Origin: Paraspadella gotoi
Taxonomy: Eukaryota; Chaetognatha
Length of the DNA: 64,000 bases
Assembly: GCA_051294375.1 (NCBI GenBank)
Contig: CM119267.1
Coordinates: 19,540,307-19,604,306, forward strand
Direction of reading: 5' to 3'
Shown one piece after another: positions 34,376-46,309 of this stretch. A program made the translations under genes and the position numbers. The notes under the pieces were generated by a model. The model had not been told where the DNA came from, ran no database searches, and saw only the letters and a program-made list of their open reading frames with translations. Position 1 is the stretch's first letter. Every line of letters starts with the position of its first letter.

Positions 34376-35234
34376 AACGACAGCGATTGATTTGTGAAAA
34401 CTCGGCCAACCTTCGCCCCCAATCGGATTTGACTGGAATTAATTCGATGGATCGGAAATTTTAAGGAGAAAAGACGCGGATTACTTGAAGCGCAATCAAT
34501 GAGACGAACGTGACTCGCGGATGAGATGAACGACTTTAACGCTCTTGAGATGAATGAGGTCATACGATCAGACGTTGAGGCGAACGACCTTTCCATTTCT
34601 AATCTCTGATTCTTTGTTGACTCTAAAAGATCGAGGTGATTAATTTCAAGGATTATTCCGAGTCGTGTGGCGTGGAGATATCGTTTCTCATTGCCTTGTG
34701 AAAGTGATAGGAATGATTGTGATGAATGATGATGGTAGTGATTAGAAAAATGAAATCCTAAGAAACAGTGCGAACTGCGGACGCATTTGTAACTTTTTCA
34801 TAGAAAAAAGGAATGCCGTCTGGCGAAATTTTGATTAAATTACAATTTTTTTATAGTTTTTCTTACGTGTTTTCGATCGAATTGGCATTAACCGTCCTTT
34901 CATCGGTATTTCGATTAGTCGTTCAAATGATTCCTTCTGCCAAATGTAATTCTCGGCCAAAAGAGAAAATTCAGATATCTATCCTAAATTAAGATCGAAC
35001 GAAGACGGAGATGACGACGACGACGACGACGACGACGACAACCCCCGTTTAACTTCCGAGTCCTTAACGATCCAAGCGACAAGTAACGATGTACAGGAAC
35101 TTATCTTTCCTTTCCTTTCTCCCCGAGGGCGGGAAAACGTTTCGCTTGTTCCCCGGTTACCATGGAGATGTTTACCAAAAACACTTGTTTTTATTTTCCT
35201 TTGATGGTCCTCGCTTTTTTCGTCAAATGATTGA

Positions 35235-35424
35235 GGTTTAATGGGACGTGACATCGCGGTCCAAAAGAAGGGCGGCGATAGAGGGGGGGCGTTTAGGAAG
35301 GGGGCGGGGTGATTGGAAGCGAGCTGGAAAAAAAAAGGGGATGAAGCATGGGGCGAGCGTCGATTGGGCGGAGAAAAGGGCGGGAAAGTGGGCCAAGGCG
35401 AAGCAAAAGAGAGAGAGAGAGAGT

Positions 35425-35463
<39 letters not shown>

Positions 35464-35640
35464 GAGGGAGAGAGAGAGATGTTGCAGCTTCCGATTCCTG
35501 CCTCGACTGACAGATGCTCTTTTTATTTTCTCCCTCTCTCTCTCTTTCTCACCCTCTCTCTCCCCCTCTCTCTCTCTCTTTCTATCTCTCTCTCTCTGTC
35601 TCTCTCTTTCTCTCTCTCTCTCTCACACTTTTTCTCCTTC
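35235..35640 (+). repeat. G-rich stretch followed by GA and CT microsatellites
   Basis: A GGGGGGCG-rich stretch, then (GA)n to about 35,480, a short unique piece (TTGCAGCTTCCGATTCCTGC) and (CT)n to 35,630. About 300 bp of this look identical to 41,604-41,905, although the neighbouring parts of the two units differ by many indels. Confidence 0.8.
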
Positions 35641-35899
35641 TACCTATCGCAACGGAGCAATAATAAAATCCAGGCATTGGTTCAAGACCATCATCGTTTT
35701 CGAGAGGAGGAGATGAGGAGAGAGAGAGACGAGAGATGAGAGGAAGACGAGAGAGAGAGAGAGAGAGATGAGAGGAGAGAGAGAGCAAAAAAAAGAGCCA
35801 TATAAAAAATGCATTTGGCGCTATTTCAGAAATGTGTTGGTCGCTTTGGAGACCGAGACTTTTTTTAGTTCACTTGGCGAAAGCGGAAACGCATCTGGG

Positions 35900-35925
35900 G
35901 CGCGAAAGCGGCGCCGATGACGTCA
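35900..35925. promoter_or_regulatory. E2F-like plus CRE-like motif pair (unit 2)
   Basis: GCGCGAAA at 35,900-35,907 and TGACGTCA at 35,918-35,925, with the same 10-bp spacing as in unit 1. Confidence 0.35.
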
Positions 35926-36272
35926 GGGATGACGCCGTGTGGCGCGGCGGCGCTCGGCTACGACGGCGAGTCACTTCCGCATTAACTTTCCTTTTTTGCA
36001 TATCGATGCCCGTGTATCGACCCTTTCATTCCGTATTACCTTCCAATTGCCCCCTGGGAGCAGCTAACGTTCAATGCGAAATGTCACAAAACACCACGAC
36101 GCGGGTTTTCGAGCGACGATGAAAAGGTCCGCCATCTGCGTGAAAGGTTTTTGATTTTTTGAGCGTCAACGTCAAATCAGTTGCGTCCGTAGCCGAGAGC
36201 GTTCCCTCGTCCTTTGTTTTTTGGTCATATGAATCTTTGGTTTTAGTCATACGCATGTAATAAAAAATTTAC

Positions 36273-36312
<40 letters not shown>

Positions 36313-39207
36313 TAATAAATCACACTAATATAATATTAATTAATAAAATAATAATTAATTAATATAAATAATAATATAATAACAATAATAATAATAATAA
36401 TATAATAATAATATAACAATACATTTACATAAAAAATTTAAATTTCGAAACAACGCTTAATTCATTAAATTTTCAATTTAAAATAATTTTTAAGATATTT
36501 CTATATTATTATTTTGTCAAAAGTGGAATGGGAGGCCCTAAACCACCAAAGCCTATTTACAAAGTCCAGAGGCAAATAGCTTACTATTAAACAATCATAA
36601 TTTTTATATTGGTGTACCCAATTCAATTAATAATTTTGACATTTGAAGCCGGGCCCCCAAAACTTAACGATTAACACATCAAAACCTCCACTGCCCACTG
36701 GCATCGTCGACCTTCCTCTACCCCCCTAAAAAAAAATCTACAGTCAGAATTTCTTGTGTATTGAAAAAAAAAATATTGACTATAAAAATTTTTCCCCAAC
36801 TTTTTTTTCCCTTCTCCGTATATAAACCGATTCATCCGGTCGCACGTCTCGGACGAAATGACGAATGCCTTAAAAGTAGCATAGTTGTTTATCTGTCGTC
36901 GGTCGTCGTCGTCGTCGTCGTCGTCGTCGGCTTTCCCCCAAGTCGTTCGAAAACGATGGGGTGAGGGGAGTTGGCCGGCGGCGTCGCCGAGGGGCCCGGG
37001 GGCGGGGCACGGGCGGCGGGCGACGGCCGGCGGCGGCGGCGGCATCACGTTTTAAAAGTTTTGAAAAATGAGGGAAAAAGGCGACGACAAAGCGAATGCG
37101 CACGGACGAAATCGTCGCCGACGACGAAGAGACGACGACGACGACAAATATAAAACAACAACTACGACGACGGAACCAAGTCGCGAAGACATCTACGAGA
37201 ACGACCGACAACGACCAATGGCGACGACGACAACTGCGACGACGACAATAGCGGCGGGAGACGACGACGACCGTCTCGCGAGAACCGGAAATCCACGAGA
37301 GAAAGCGTGACGCGTAATAAATGCCTTCGCTGGGAAGATGATGATGATGATGATTGATGATGATGATGATGATTGATGATGATGATTGATGATGATGATG
37401 CATGATGATGTGATGATGACAATTCTGACGATAATGTATGATGATAATAACAATTATTGAAGACGAGATATATTTGACGATTGAGATGATGATAATTCTG
37501 ATTGATGATTTTTTGATATAAAGGTTTATATTTCTAATTGATTCTAAAAGCATTAAGAATTATTATAATGTTATAATCATTAAAAACAAGCTGATCTCTT
37601 GGGTCGCCGTCTCGAGTTTTGATTCCGTGGGCGTAAATGAGAGAATTTAAGATGAGGAAGGCGCCTTTTGTTTATAAAACTGGGATTTAATTAAATGAAA
37701 TCAAATTGTATTTATACTTTTTCACCGTGGAGACCGAGAAGCTTGAGCGTCTACCAGGCTGTGGCTAGAGTTTAACGGGCGAAGAAGTTGTGAGGTACAT
37801 TTGTTTGAAGGGGACTGACGTGGAAATGCGGAAAGCTAGCGTGTCGAACATGAAGACGGAAACATGACGCCCGCAGATTCCTGAAGCCGCCCTACGCCAC
37901 CGACCCCGAGCCGGACATCGTTCAAGGACTCCTGAAGCCGCCCGACACTATACTTACGCCGTCCGACGCCGCCCCGACGCCGCCCGCAGATACCTGAAGC
38001 CACCGATGCCGCCCGCAGACTCCCGACGCCGCTCCGACGGCCGCCCGACGCCGCCCGCTTAACGAGTATCGGCGACGCTACCGACGCCTGCGAGCCGAGC
38101 CAGATTAATGCGAACCATCGCTCAATGGTTTTTTTTAATACGGACGCGATTTGTATTTATTGCGATCGGGGCGTGGGCAGCGTGGGGAGGTGGAAGGTTG
38201 GTGGTTGTAATGGGGTGGGGAGCGTGGAAATTGAAGTAAAATATAGAGTTGGGGAGGAAATGGTGGAAAAGAAGGTGGATGGTGGACTGAAGGGTGTTAA
38301 AGTGGAAAGTGAAAGGGATGTGCGGAAATGGAGTGAGTGTGGAAAGTGGGTAACGTGAGCGTGGGGCTGGGGAAAGGGAAAGGTGAAAAGATTGTGGTGG
38401 GACGTAGTGAAGGGTGGTAAAGTGGAAAGGTGAAAGGGGGTTGTGAATGGGTGAAGATTGGGAAAGTGGGAAAGTTGGAAAATAGAAGTGGAATTGGAGT
38501 GGAAAAAGGATAACGTGAGCGATCGGCTGGAAAGATGGGAAAAGGGATGTGGAAAAGGGATGTGGGAATTAGGGGAAGTATATAAGTAGAAAAAGTGGTG
38601 GCGGCGTGTGTAAATTGTAACAAGGCGGGAGTGAATGCCAGTGAAGATGGTGAGGTGAAATGGCGCGAGTCTCTCGCGCGAAAAAAAAATGATGTGAGGC
38701 TGAATTGGAACATAAAGCGCAGGAGCGCGTGGACGTACGTCTTATTTTTTTTAATTTTTATTAAAATTACGGTAGTAAAGGCGAAGTCGATACGAGAATA
38801 TGTTATTCTTCTTATTCGTTTTTATTTGTGATTCTTTTACGTGGAAAGTATTTGCCATTCTAGTGACATTAGGTCAGTTCTATAGTGATCAGACTGAAAT
38901 TTCGTAACAATAATAATAGTATTAAGCTTAAGAAATAATAGTAACAATAATAGTAATTTAAGTTTTTACCGCTTTCGAAGAAGCGCAGCGACCTTTGTGT
39001 GGTTACTTTCATGGTTTTCCTCTGTTTTATGGGTAAAAATGATGAATATCTTAGCGAGACAGGGTGGCAGAGAGAAAAGTTAGAGAGAGAGAAAGTGGAG
39101 AGAGAGAGGGGGGGGAACTCTTCGGTTGTTGCCTCATGGCACCGGGTTCGTCAACAGAAGAAGAACGCTAAAACGCGTGTAGTTTGAGAAAAAAAAAACG
39201 AGAAATT

Positions 39208-39249
<42 letters not shown>

Positions 39250-40204
39250 ACGAGGAGAGAGACGACGAGAGAGAGAGGAGAGAGAGAGGAGAGGAGAGAG
39301 AGAGATATTCCACCCATGGTTAGAGAAAAAGACCATTGAAAAAAGTGAAGTTCGAACGAGGAGAGCGAAGGAGAGAGAGCGAAGGAGAGAGAGCGAAAGA
39401 GACTGCGAAAGAGAGAGAAGAGAGAGGAGAGGAGAGAGAGAAGAGAGAAAGATGGAGAGAGAGAGAGAGAAGGAGAGAGCTGAGAAGAGAGAGAAAGAGA
39501 GAAGAGAATCTCATTTCTTACTCTCGTGACTTTTGAGAAATAGGGCAGACGCTGAAGTCGAAAAGCTTGGCCGAAAGCGAAAGGAAAAACTAGACCGAGC
39601 GGCCCGCCGGGGATCGGAGCAGCGCCGCGGACCCGATGCGGCCGCCGGGGACCTCGCAACCGGCGAAGGGAACGAGCACTGCGTGCCCGGGCGGATTTAT
39701 TTCCGGTGCAGTCCGTTGGGAATTTCGCGTAGGAGAAATTCAAAACCGTGGACGAAAAAATTGAACCAACTCGATGAAATACCGTTTGTAGATAACATTA
39801 ATTCTAGGAGTTTAAACATAAAAAGAACATATTTCAAAATCTATTTTCAAGTTTAGTTCGAAGAGCGGTTTAACAAAATGTATAATTTTCTAAGGCTTCC
39901 AAAATGTATTTAAATTGCAAAAAGGGAAAATGGCCTTTATTTTTATGTCATTTTTTTGCCCTTTTCCTTTGTAATTTACCGTATTTTCCATTTTCTATCG
40001 TTGTTTTATTAATCCAAACTATTTTTAACAAATTCTTAACAAATTCTCAACAATTTTTTTTCCTCTCTCTTTCTCTTCCACTTCCTCCTCCCCTCTCCCT
40101 CGTCCCGCCCCCCCCAACCATTTTTTCCACTCCAACCTCTTCGCCGCTCATCATTTCCTAAGCGTCCCTTAACAAACCTTGTATTCTCACGACTCTGGAT
40201 GACG

Positions 40205-40390
40205 GTAGACGACGACGAACATCCGGAGGGCGCGGCCACCTGATTAGTTGCGGTTTTCCTGAAGTCATGACCGTTGTTGACGAAGAGTCCCGGGTTCGAA
40301 TCCGGAACACGACGGATGAAACGGCCGGCTATTTCGAGCTTACAACCCCGCGTATACATTAACATTAACATTGCATTACATTAAATTGCA
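40205..40390 (+). mobile_element. tRNA-derived SINE-like element, unit 2
   Basis: B box GGTTCGAATCC at 40,293-40,303, the same head, and an ACATTAACATT-type tail with small indels relative to unit 1. It belongs to the duplicated segment rather than being an independent insertion. Confidence 0.5.
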
Positions 40391-41792
40391 TACGCTTACG
40401 AAAGCAGGCAATTTGCGCCAGTTGAAAATGATACTGAATTGGACCATGTACACGAAATTGCAGAAAGAGGTCGGATACTGACAACGCGAGGATCGATTGA
40501 CAACTGACAAACGAGGATCGCATGACCAACTTGACAACGAGGATCGATGACAACTGACATACCGAGTATCGATGACATCGACACGAGATCTGATGACAAC
40601 TACAACGAGAAGGATCGAGACAACTGACAACGAGGATCGATGCAACTGACAAGAGGATCGATGACAACTGACAACGAGGATCCGGATGACAACTGACAAC
40701 GAGGATCGAATGACAACGACCACAATCTAACGACAGATTGATTTGTGAAAACTCGGCCAACCTTCGCCCCAATCGGATTTGACTGGAATTAATTCGATGG
40801 ATCGGAAATTTTAAGGAGAAAAGACGCGGATTACTTGAAGCGCAAATCAATGAGGACGAACGTGACTCGCGGATCAGATGAACGACTTTAACGCTCTTGA
40901 GATGAATGAGGTCATACGATCAGGACGTTGAGAGCGAACGCACCTTTACCATTTTCTAATCTTCTGATTCTTTGTTGACTCTAAAAGATCGAGTGATTAT
41001 TTCAAGGATTATTCGAGTCGTGTTGGCGTGAGAGATATCGTTCTCATTGCCTTGTGAAAGTGATAGGAATGATGTGATGAATGATGATGGGTTAGTGATT
41101 AGAAAAATGGAAATCCTAAAGAAACAAGTGCGAACTGCGGACGCATTTGTAACTTTTCATAGAAAAAAGGAATGCCGTCTGGCGAAATTTTGATTAAATT
41201 ACAATTTTTTTTATAGTTTTCTTACGTGTTTTTCGATCGAATTGGCATTAACCGTCCTTTCATCGTTATTTCGGAATTAGTCGTCAAATGATTCCTTCCT
41301 GGCCAAATGTAATTCTCGGCCAAAAAGAGAAAATTTCAGATATCTTCCTAAATTAAGATCGAACGAAGACGGAGATGACGACGACGACGACGACGACGCG
41401 ACCAACCCCCGTTTAACTCCGAGTCCTTAACGATCCAAGCGACAAGTAACGATGTACAGGAACTTATCTTTTTCCTTTCCTTTCTCCCCGAGGGCGGGGA
41501 AAACGTTTTCGCTTGTTCCCGGTTACCATGAGTATGTTTTACCAAAAAACACTTTTTTTATTTTTCCTTTGAGGTCCTCGCTTTTTTCGTCAAATGATTG
41601 AGCGTTTAATGGGACGTGACATCGCGGTCCAAAAGAAGGGCGGCGATAGAGGGGGGGCGTTTAGGAAGGGGGCGGGGTGATTGGAAGCGAGCTGGAAAAA
41701 AAAAGGGGATGAAGCATGGGGCGAGCGTCGATTGGGCGGAGAAAAGGGCGGGAAAGTGGGCCAAGGCGAAGCAAAAGAGAGAGAGAGAGAGT

Positions 41793-41831
<39 letters not shown>

Positions 41832-42242
41832 GAGGGAGAGAGAGAGATGTTGCAGCTTCCGATTCCTGCCTCGACTGACAGATGCTCTTTTTATTTTCTC
41901 CCTCTCTCTCTCTTTCTCTCTCTCTTTTCTCACCTCTCTCTCCCCCTCTCTCTCTTCCTCTATCTCTCTCTCTCTGGATCCTTCTCTTTCTTCTCTCTCT
42001 CTCTCACACTTTTTCTCCTTCTACCTATCGCCAACTGAGCAATAATAAAATCATTGCATTGGTTCAAGACCATCATCGTTTTTACAAAGAATTCCATGGG
42101 AGAGGAGAGAGAGATGGAGAGAGGAGAAGAGAGAGAGAGAGCAGAGAGAGAAAGAGAGATGAGAGAGAGAGATGAGAGAGAGAGCTGAGAGAGATGAGAA
42201 AGAAAGGAGAGAAGCCTNNNNNNNNNNNNNNNNNNNNNNNNN

Positions 42243-42676
42243 AAATCTCTCTTTTTTTTAATATTTGATTTATTACGCTATAAAATTTATTCTTCTATAA
42301 AAATACAATATTACGAAAAACGAAATGTGAAATTGTAAAAGACAGAAAGAAAGCCATCATAAAAAAAAAACCAGAAAAACCGACAGTCAGCAAAACAGCA
42401 AAGACAGAGAGACAGAAAAAAAGATAGCCGAAGCCATATTCAATTATCCCATCGCGTCTTTGGCGGGAAAAAAACTAATCTCGTCGTTCTTCGTCGCCAA
42501 GGCAACGAAGCAGCAATCGATGGAAGTAAGAAAATTAAGCCGAAGCATCCGCTAGACTTCAAAGGGACCACGTTTCCCCCGGAATTCTACTCTTTTTTTC
42601 TTTTCTTTTTTCTTTTTTGCCTCCCCGACCCCAATAGGGTCCCTAGTTTATTTCCTTTTTTATCCCTTTTCCTTTT
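42243..42676. other. AT-rich to mixed intergenic DNA, no gene seen
   Basis: Sequence after the 25-N gap: AT-rich, then GACAG/AAAGA-rich stretches and a T-rich tract. No conserved or spliced coding signal is visible. Confidence 0.5.
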
Positions 42677-42978
42677 AAGTCACTTTTCGGTCGGTCTGTC
42701 GGTCGGTCGGTCGATCGGTATGTCTGTCCCACTTACATTTAAAATGCATATAATTTGCCTATAGTTGTTTGCTCATTTGTTAAGATAGAAAAAAACCTCA
42801 AATCTAAGGGACTGCTAGCGCCGCCTTCAGAAATCCTTAAAACTATAAAGAAAGACGGAATTTTGATGCAGTGCATGTCATAACTACACGGGCTAAGAAA
42901 TTTATTGTAGTCATGTCACGTTATGGATTGTCAGGTCACGAAAAATACATGTGATAAGGCAGTCACTGCGGAGCAACA
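42677..42978 (+). mobile_element. Dispersed short element, copy 3 (5-prime truncated)
   Basis: Starts within the element at AAGTCACTTTTCGG, lacking the 5-prime palindrome, and ends at CACTGCGGAGCAACA. It shares (GGTC)n, AAATGCATATAATTTGCC, CCTCAAATCTAAGGGACTGC and CTGCTAGCGCCGCCT with copy 2. The left end sits directly after a T/C-rich tract. Confidence 0.65.
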
Positions 42979-42979
42979 C

Positions 42980-43520
42980 CTTGGAATTACCGTTCTTGTT
43001 TTCTTTTCTTTTTTTCCTTTTTCTCTCCCTTTATTTTCGTTTGTTTTTTTCTTCTTTTTTGGTTCCTTGACTTCGTTTTCTTTTTATTTCTCATTGACTT
43101 TTTTGTTTCCTTTTTCTTTTTTTTTCCATTTTTCTCTTTTTCATTTCATTACTTGTATATTCGCTTCGTTTCCCTTTTATTTATTTTTCTTTCTTTTATC
43201 TTCCTTTGTACTGATATGTTGTTCTACAGATTTTCCTTTATCATTCTTTGTTCCCTTTTCCTTTTCCCTTTTTCCCCCCTTTTTCATTTCTTTTCCTTTC
43301 CATTCTTTACTTTTTCCACTTTTTTTTCACTTTTAAAATCTTTTTCCCTTCCATTTTTACATATTCCACCCTTCATTTCTTTTCTTTTCCTACCTTCCCT
43401 TTCCACTTTTTTCCTCTAATTTTTCCACTACTTTTCGACTACTTTTCCACTGCTTTTCCACTTTGAAACTCTCCTTTCTTTTCTCTCCCAACTATTTTTT
43501 TCTTTGTCTCCCTTTTTAAG
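42980..43520 (+). repeat. T-rich pyrimidine tract
   Basis: About 500 bp dominated by TTTTCTTT and TTTTCCTTT. Open frames encode Phe/Ser/Leu runs and are artefacts. Confidence 0.8.
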
Positions 43521-43808
43521 GTTATTTTTCTTCGATAAATTGAATCTCGCTAATCTGTTAATTTATCATGGAAGGAGACCGGAACGCGAAGATAGATTTT
43601 AAATAACCCGCCAGTCGCCATTTTTAATTTTACTACGAGGAGAAAAAAAAATCGAGATTTCACGAGATTAAAACGGAGAATTTACAACCAAAAAAAAAAA
43701 CCAAAACCTGAAAGGTGAATTGCGAACGGGGAAAAGTGAATGCAGGGCGCCAAGAAAGCCCAAAAAAAAAGGCGTACGTTCACGAAGATTTTTGAATATC
43801 CTTCCACC

Positions 43809-43942
43809 GTGATTTCTATGAATGGAAAAGCTCAAAAGGTCAAGAGACGAAAGGAAAGGTCAGGCGTTATNNNNNNNNNNTGAATTCTATGAATGGAAAA
43901 GCTCAAAAGGTCAAGAGACGAAATGAAAAGGTCAGGCGTTAT
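43809..43942 (+). other. 60-bp sequence duplicated across a 10-N gap
   Basis: About 60 bp starting at TTCTATGAATGGAAAAGCTC and ending at GTCAGGCGTTAT lie on both sides of the N run 43,871-43,880 with two small differences. This is the signature of two overlapping contig ends placed side by side rather than merged. Confidence 0.8.
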
Positions 43943-43991
43943 CCGATTTGGGGTCAAGCGGATGAGNNNNNNNNNNNNNNNNNNNNNNNNN

Positions 43992-44835
43992 AAGAAGAGG
44001 ATTTCTCTCCAGGCACGACGAATAATGAAGTGAAACCAAGAGACAAATGGCGAACCAACGAAGACTTTTTTCTCTTCATTGATTCTTACCACACTGTGAG
44101 ATAAATCCATGCGGAGGCGTCTGCCTTTCTCGGAGGACGTCTCCTCTGCACACTCTTCTCATCTTCTCTCTCATCGCCCTCTCTCTCTCTCTCTCCTCTC
44201 TCTCTGCCAGCGACGACGATAATGAAGTGAATCAAGAGACAAATGGCTGAAACCAACGAAGGACTTTTTCTCGTTCATTGATTTCTTACAACGTGAGATG
44301 ATCCAGCGAGGCGTCTGCCTTCTTTGGGTAAAAGCGACGTCTACTCTCTCATCACAACTCGTCTCTCTCTCTCTCTCTCTCCTGCTCTCTCTCTCTCTCT
44401 CTCCTCTCTCTCCAGCGAGACGATAATGAAGTGAAAACCAAGAGACAAATGGCGAAACCAACGAGACTTTTCTCTCATTGATTCTTACAACGTGGAGAGT
44501 AATCCAGCGGAGGCGTCCTGCCTTCTCGGAGCGACGTCCCTTCTCTCCTCACATCTCTCTCATCTCTCTCTCTCATCACCTCTCCTCTCGTCTCTCTCTC
44601 CTCTGCTCTCTCTCTCTCTCTCTCTCTCTCCAGCGACGAACGAATAATGAAGTGAAACCAAGAGACAAATGGCCCGAAACCACGAAGACTTTTTTCTCTT
44701 CATTGATTCGTTACAACGTGAGATAAAATCCAGCCGGAGGCGTCCGCCTTCTCGGAGCGAGCGTCTCTCTCTCTCTCTCTCTCGTCTCCCTCTCGTCTCT
44801 CCTCTCTCTTCTCTTCTCTCTCTCTCTTCCCACGC
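43992..44835 (+). repeat. Tandem array of exon-like cassettes (four units, about 205 bp each)
   Basis: Each unit has a (CT)n tract ending in CCAG, then about 82 nt of conserved non-repetitive sequence, then GTGAG-type sequence. Exon-like parts: 44,013-44,095, 44,211-44,292, 44,416-44,491 and 44,634-44,717. The majority frame, taken piecewise from the units, reads DNEVKPRDKWPETNEDFF then LFIDSYN and reaches the donor; reading through the donor gives a stop two codons later. Polypyrimidine plus CAG in front and a GT donor behind make every unit look like a complete cassette exon. Unit-to-unit differences are mostly single-base indels, so each unit alone appears frameshifted. I do not recognise the peptide. 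The array could be a duplicated exon of a real gene or a satellite that captured an exon. Confidence 0.5.
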
Positions 44836-44939
44836 AGGCGGGACGTAAGAAATATGAAAGAAATGTAATCTCATTTTTTAATCATTTATGTTAACGAAAA
44901 TTCAGACCGGAGTCGGGGACTCGTGACCCGATGAGAGAG

Positions 44940-45037
44940 AGAGAGAGAGAGAGACGTCGCTCCCGAGAAGGCAGACGCCTCCGCTGGATTTATCTCACGT
45001 TGTAAGAATCAATGAAGAGAAAAAAGTCTTCGTTGGT
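44940..45037 (-). repeat. Inverted partial copy of the cassette unit
   Basis: The reverse complement of the unit: GA repeat, then the GCAGACGCCTCCGCTGG part, then TCTCAC (donor on the minus strand) and the exon-like sequence from 44,999 running into the gap 45,038-45,428. GA repeat on the far side of the gap (45,429-45,460) fits the CT tract of the same inverted unit. Confidence 0.6.
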
Positions 45038-45428
45038 NNNNNNNNNNNNNNNNNNNNNNNNNNNNNNNNNNNNNNNNNNNNNNNNNNNNNNNNNNNNNNN
45101 NNNNNNNNNNNNNNNNNNNNNNNNNNNNNNNNNNNNNNNNNNNNNNNNNNNNNNNNNNNNNNNNNNNNNNNNNNNNNNNNNNNNNNNNNNNNNNNNNNNN
45201 NNNNNNNNNNNNNNNNNNNNNNNNNNNNNNNNNNNNNNNNNNNNNNNNNNNNNNNNNNNNNNNNNNNNNNNNNNNNNNNNNNNNNNNNNNNNNNNNNNNN
45301 NNNNNNNNNNNNNNNNNNNNNNNNNNNNNNNNNNNNNNNNNNNNNNNNNNNNNNNNNNNNNNNNNNNNNNNNNNNNNNNNNNNNNNNNNNNNNNNNNNNN
45401 NNNNNNNNNNNNNNNNNNNNNNNNNNNN

Positions 45429-45459
<31 letters not shown>

Positions 45460-45461
<2 letters not shown>

Positions 45462-45726
45462 CTTCTCGCGGCTTTTAATCTCTTTCCTTATCTTTTTCTC
45501 TACCAATTTTTTTTTATTCTCACGTTATATCCGGTTTTCCAGCCATTTCTTTTTTTCTCTCTTTTTTTTCAATTTTTCTTTCTTTTTCTATTTTTTCTCT
45601 TTCTCTTTCTCTTTCTCTTTCTCTCTTTCTTTCATTTGCCTTTTTTCCTTTGTTTTCTTCTTTCTAACTTTCGTTCCCTTTTTTATTCCTTTATTTCCCA
45701 CTGTTTGTTTCCATTACTTTGTATCG

Positions 45727-45761
<35 letters not shown>

Positions 45762-46259
45762 CTCGTTCCCCCAATCCTTTTCCAACGCTTTTATATCCTT
45801 CATGGTTTTATTATGATTAGATCTCCTTCTTTTTATTTCTTTCTTTCACACTTTTTTTTCCCTTTTTTCACCCATTGACTCTTTTCTCTGGTTCTCGGAT
45901 TCAGTTCAATTTGTTAAGATGTTTTTCTTTCTTTTTAAAAAACTAAATCTTTTACAACAACATAATCCCTACCCGGCTTAACCCTCCCCGGGCTCTCCCC
46001 TCCCATCATCTCCGTCCCCCAACTGTTTCCCTTCTGTTTTTTTCCGACTGCGGCTGTATTTTTGTGATTCCAATTTTCAGATCCTCATTAGTTATAAACT
46101 TGAAACCACCGGAGTGGTGTTGAGTTTTTCTTTTCTTTTTTTCTTTTCTTTTTTTTTTTTTACTTTTCTTTTTTTCTTCTCTTTGGTTTCTCAAAGTCAT
46201 TTCTATTCTTTGTTTATCTTTTATTATGTTTTCTTCGTTCGTAGAATTTTGGATGATGG

Positions 46260-46309
<50 letters not shown>

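Larger units (their letters stand above)
29610..35700 (+). repeat. Tandem duplication, unit 1 (about 6.1 kb)
   Basis: Head-to-tail repeated with 35,705-42,080. Landmarks: GA repeat, CATATAAAAAATGCATT, CTTTGGAGACCGAGACT, GC-rich patch with TGACGTCA, (TAA)n, GTC/GGC/GAC arrays, (GAT)n, GC minisatellite, G-rich minisatellite, GA repeat, T-rich stretch, tRNA-like SINE, GATCGATGACAAC satellite, and the closing GGTTCAAGACCATCATCG. Unit 1 has cleaner homopolymers and microsatellites than unit 2. No intact gene is evident in it. Confidence 0.9.
35705..42080 (+). repeat. Tandem duplication, unit 2 (about 6.4 kb)
   Basis: Same landmarks and order as unit 1. It is about 5 percent longer, mainly from scattered single-base insertions, and it has broken microsatellites. 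It becomes identical to unit 1 again from about 41,604. It ends shortly before a GA repeat and a 25-N gap (42,218-42,242). No intact gene is evident. It may be a real recent duplication with an unpolished consensus, or raw-read gap filling. Confidence 0.9.

Noticed and set aside
35248-35739. 163-codon frame preserved as a 140-codon frame at 41,616-42,038
   Set aside because: Identity reflects the duplicated identical stretch; the content is GA/CT microsatellite translation (Arg/Glu then Ser/Leu).
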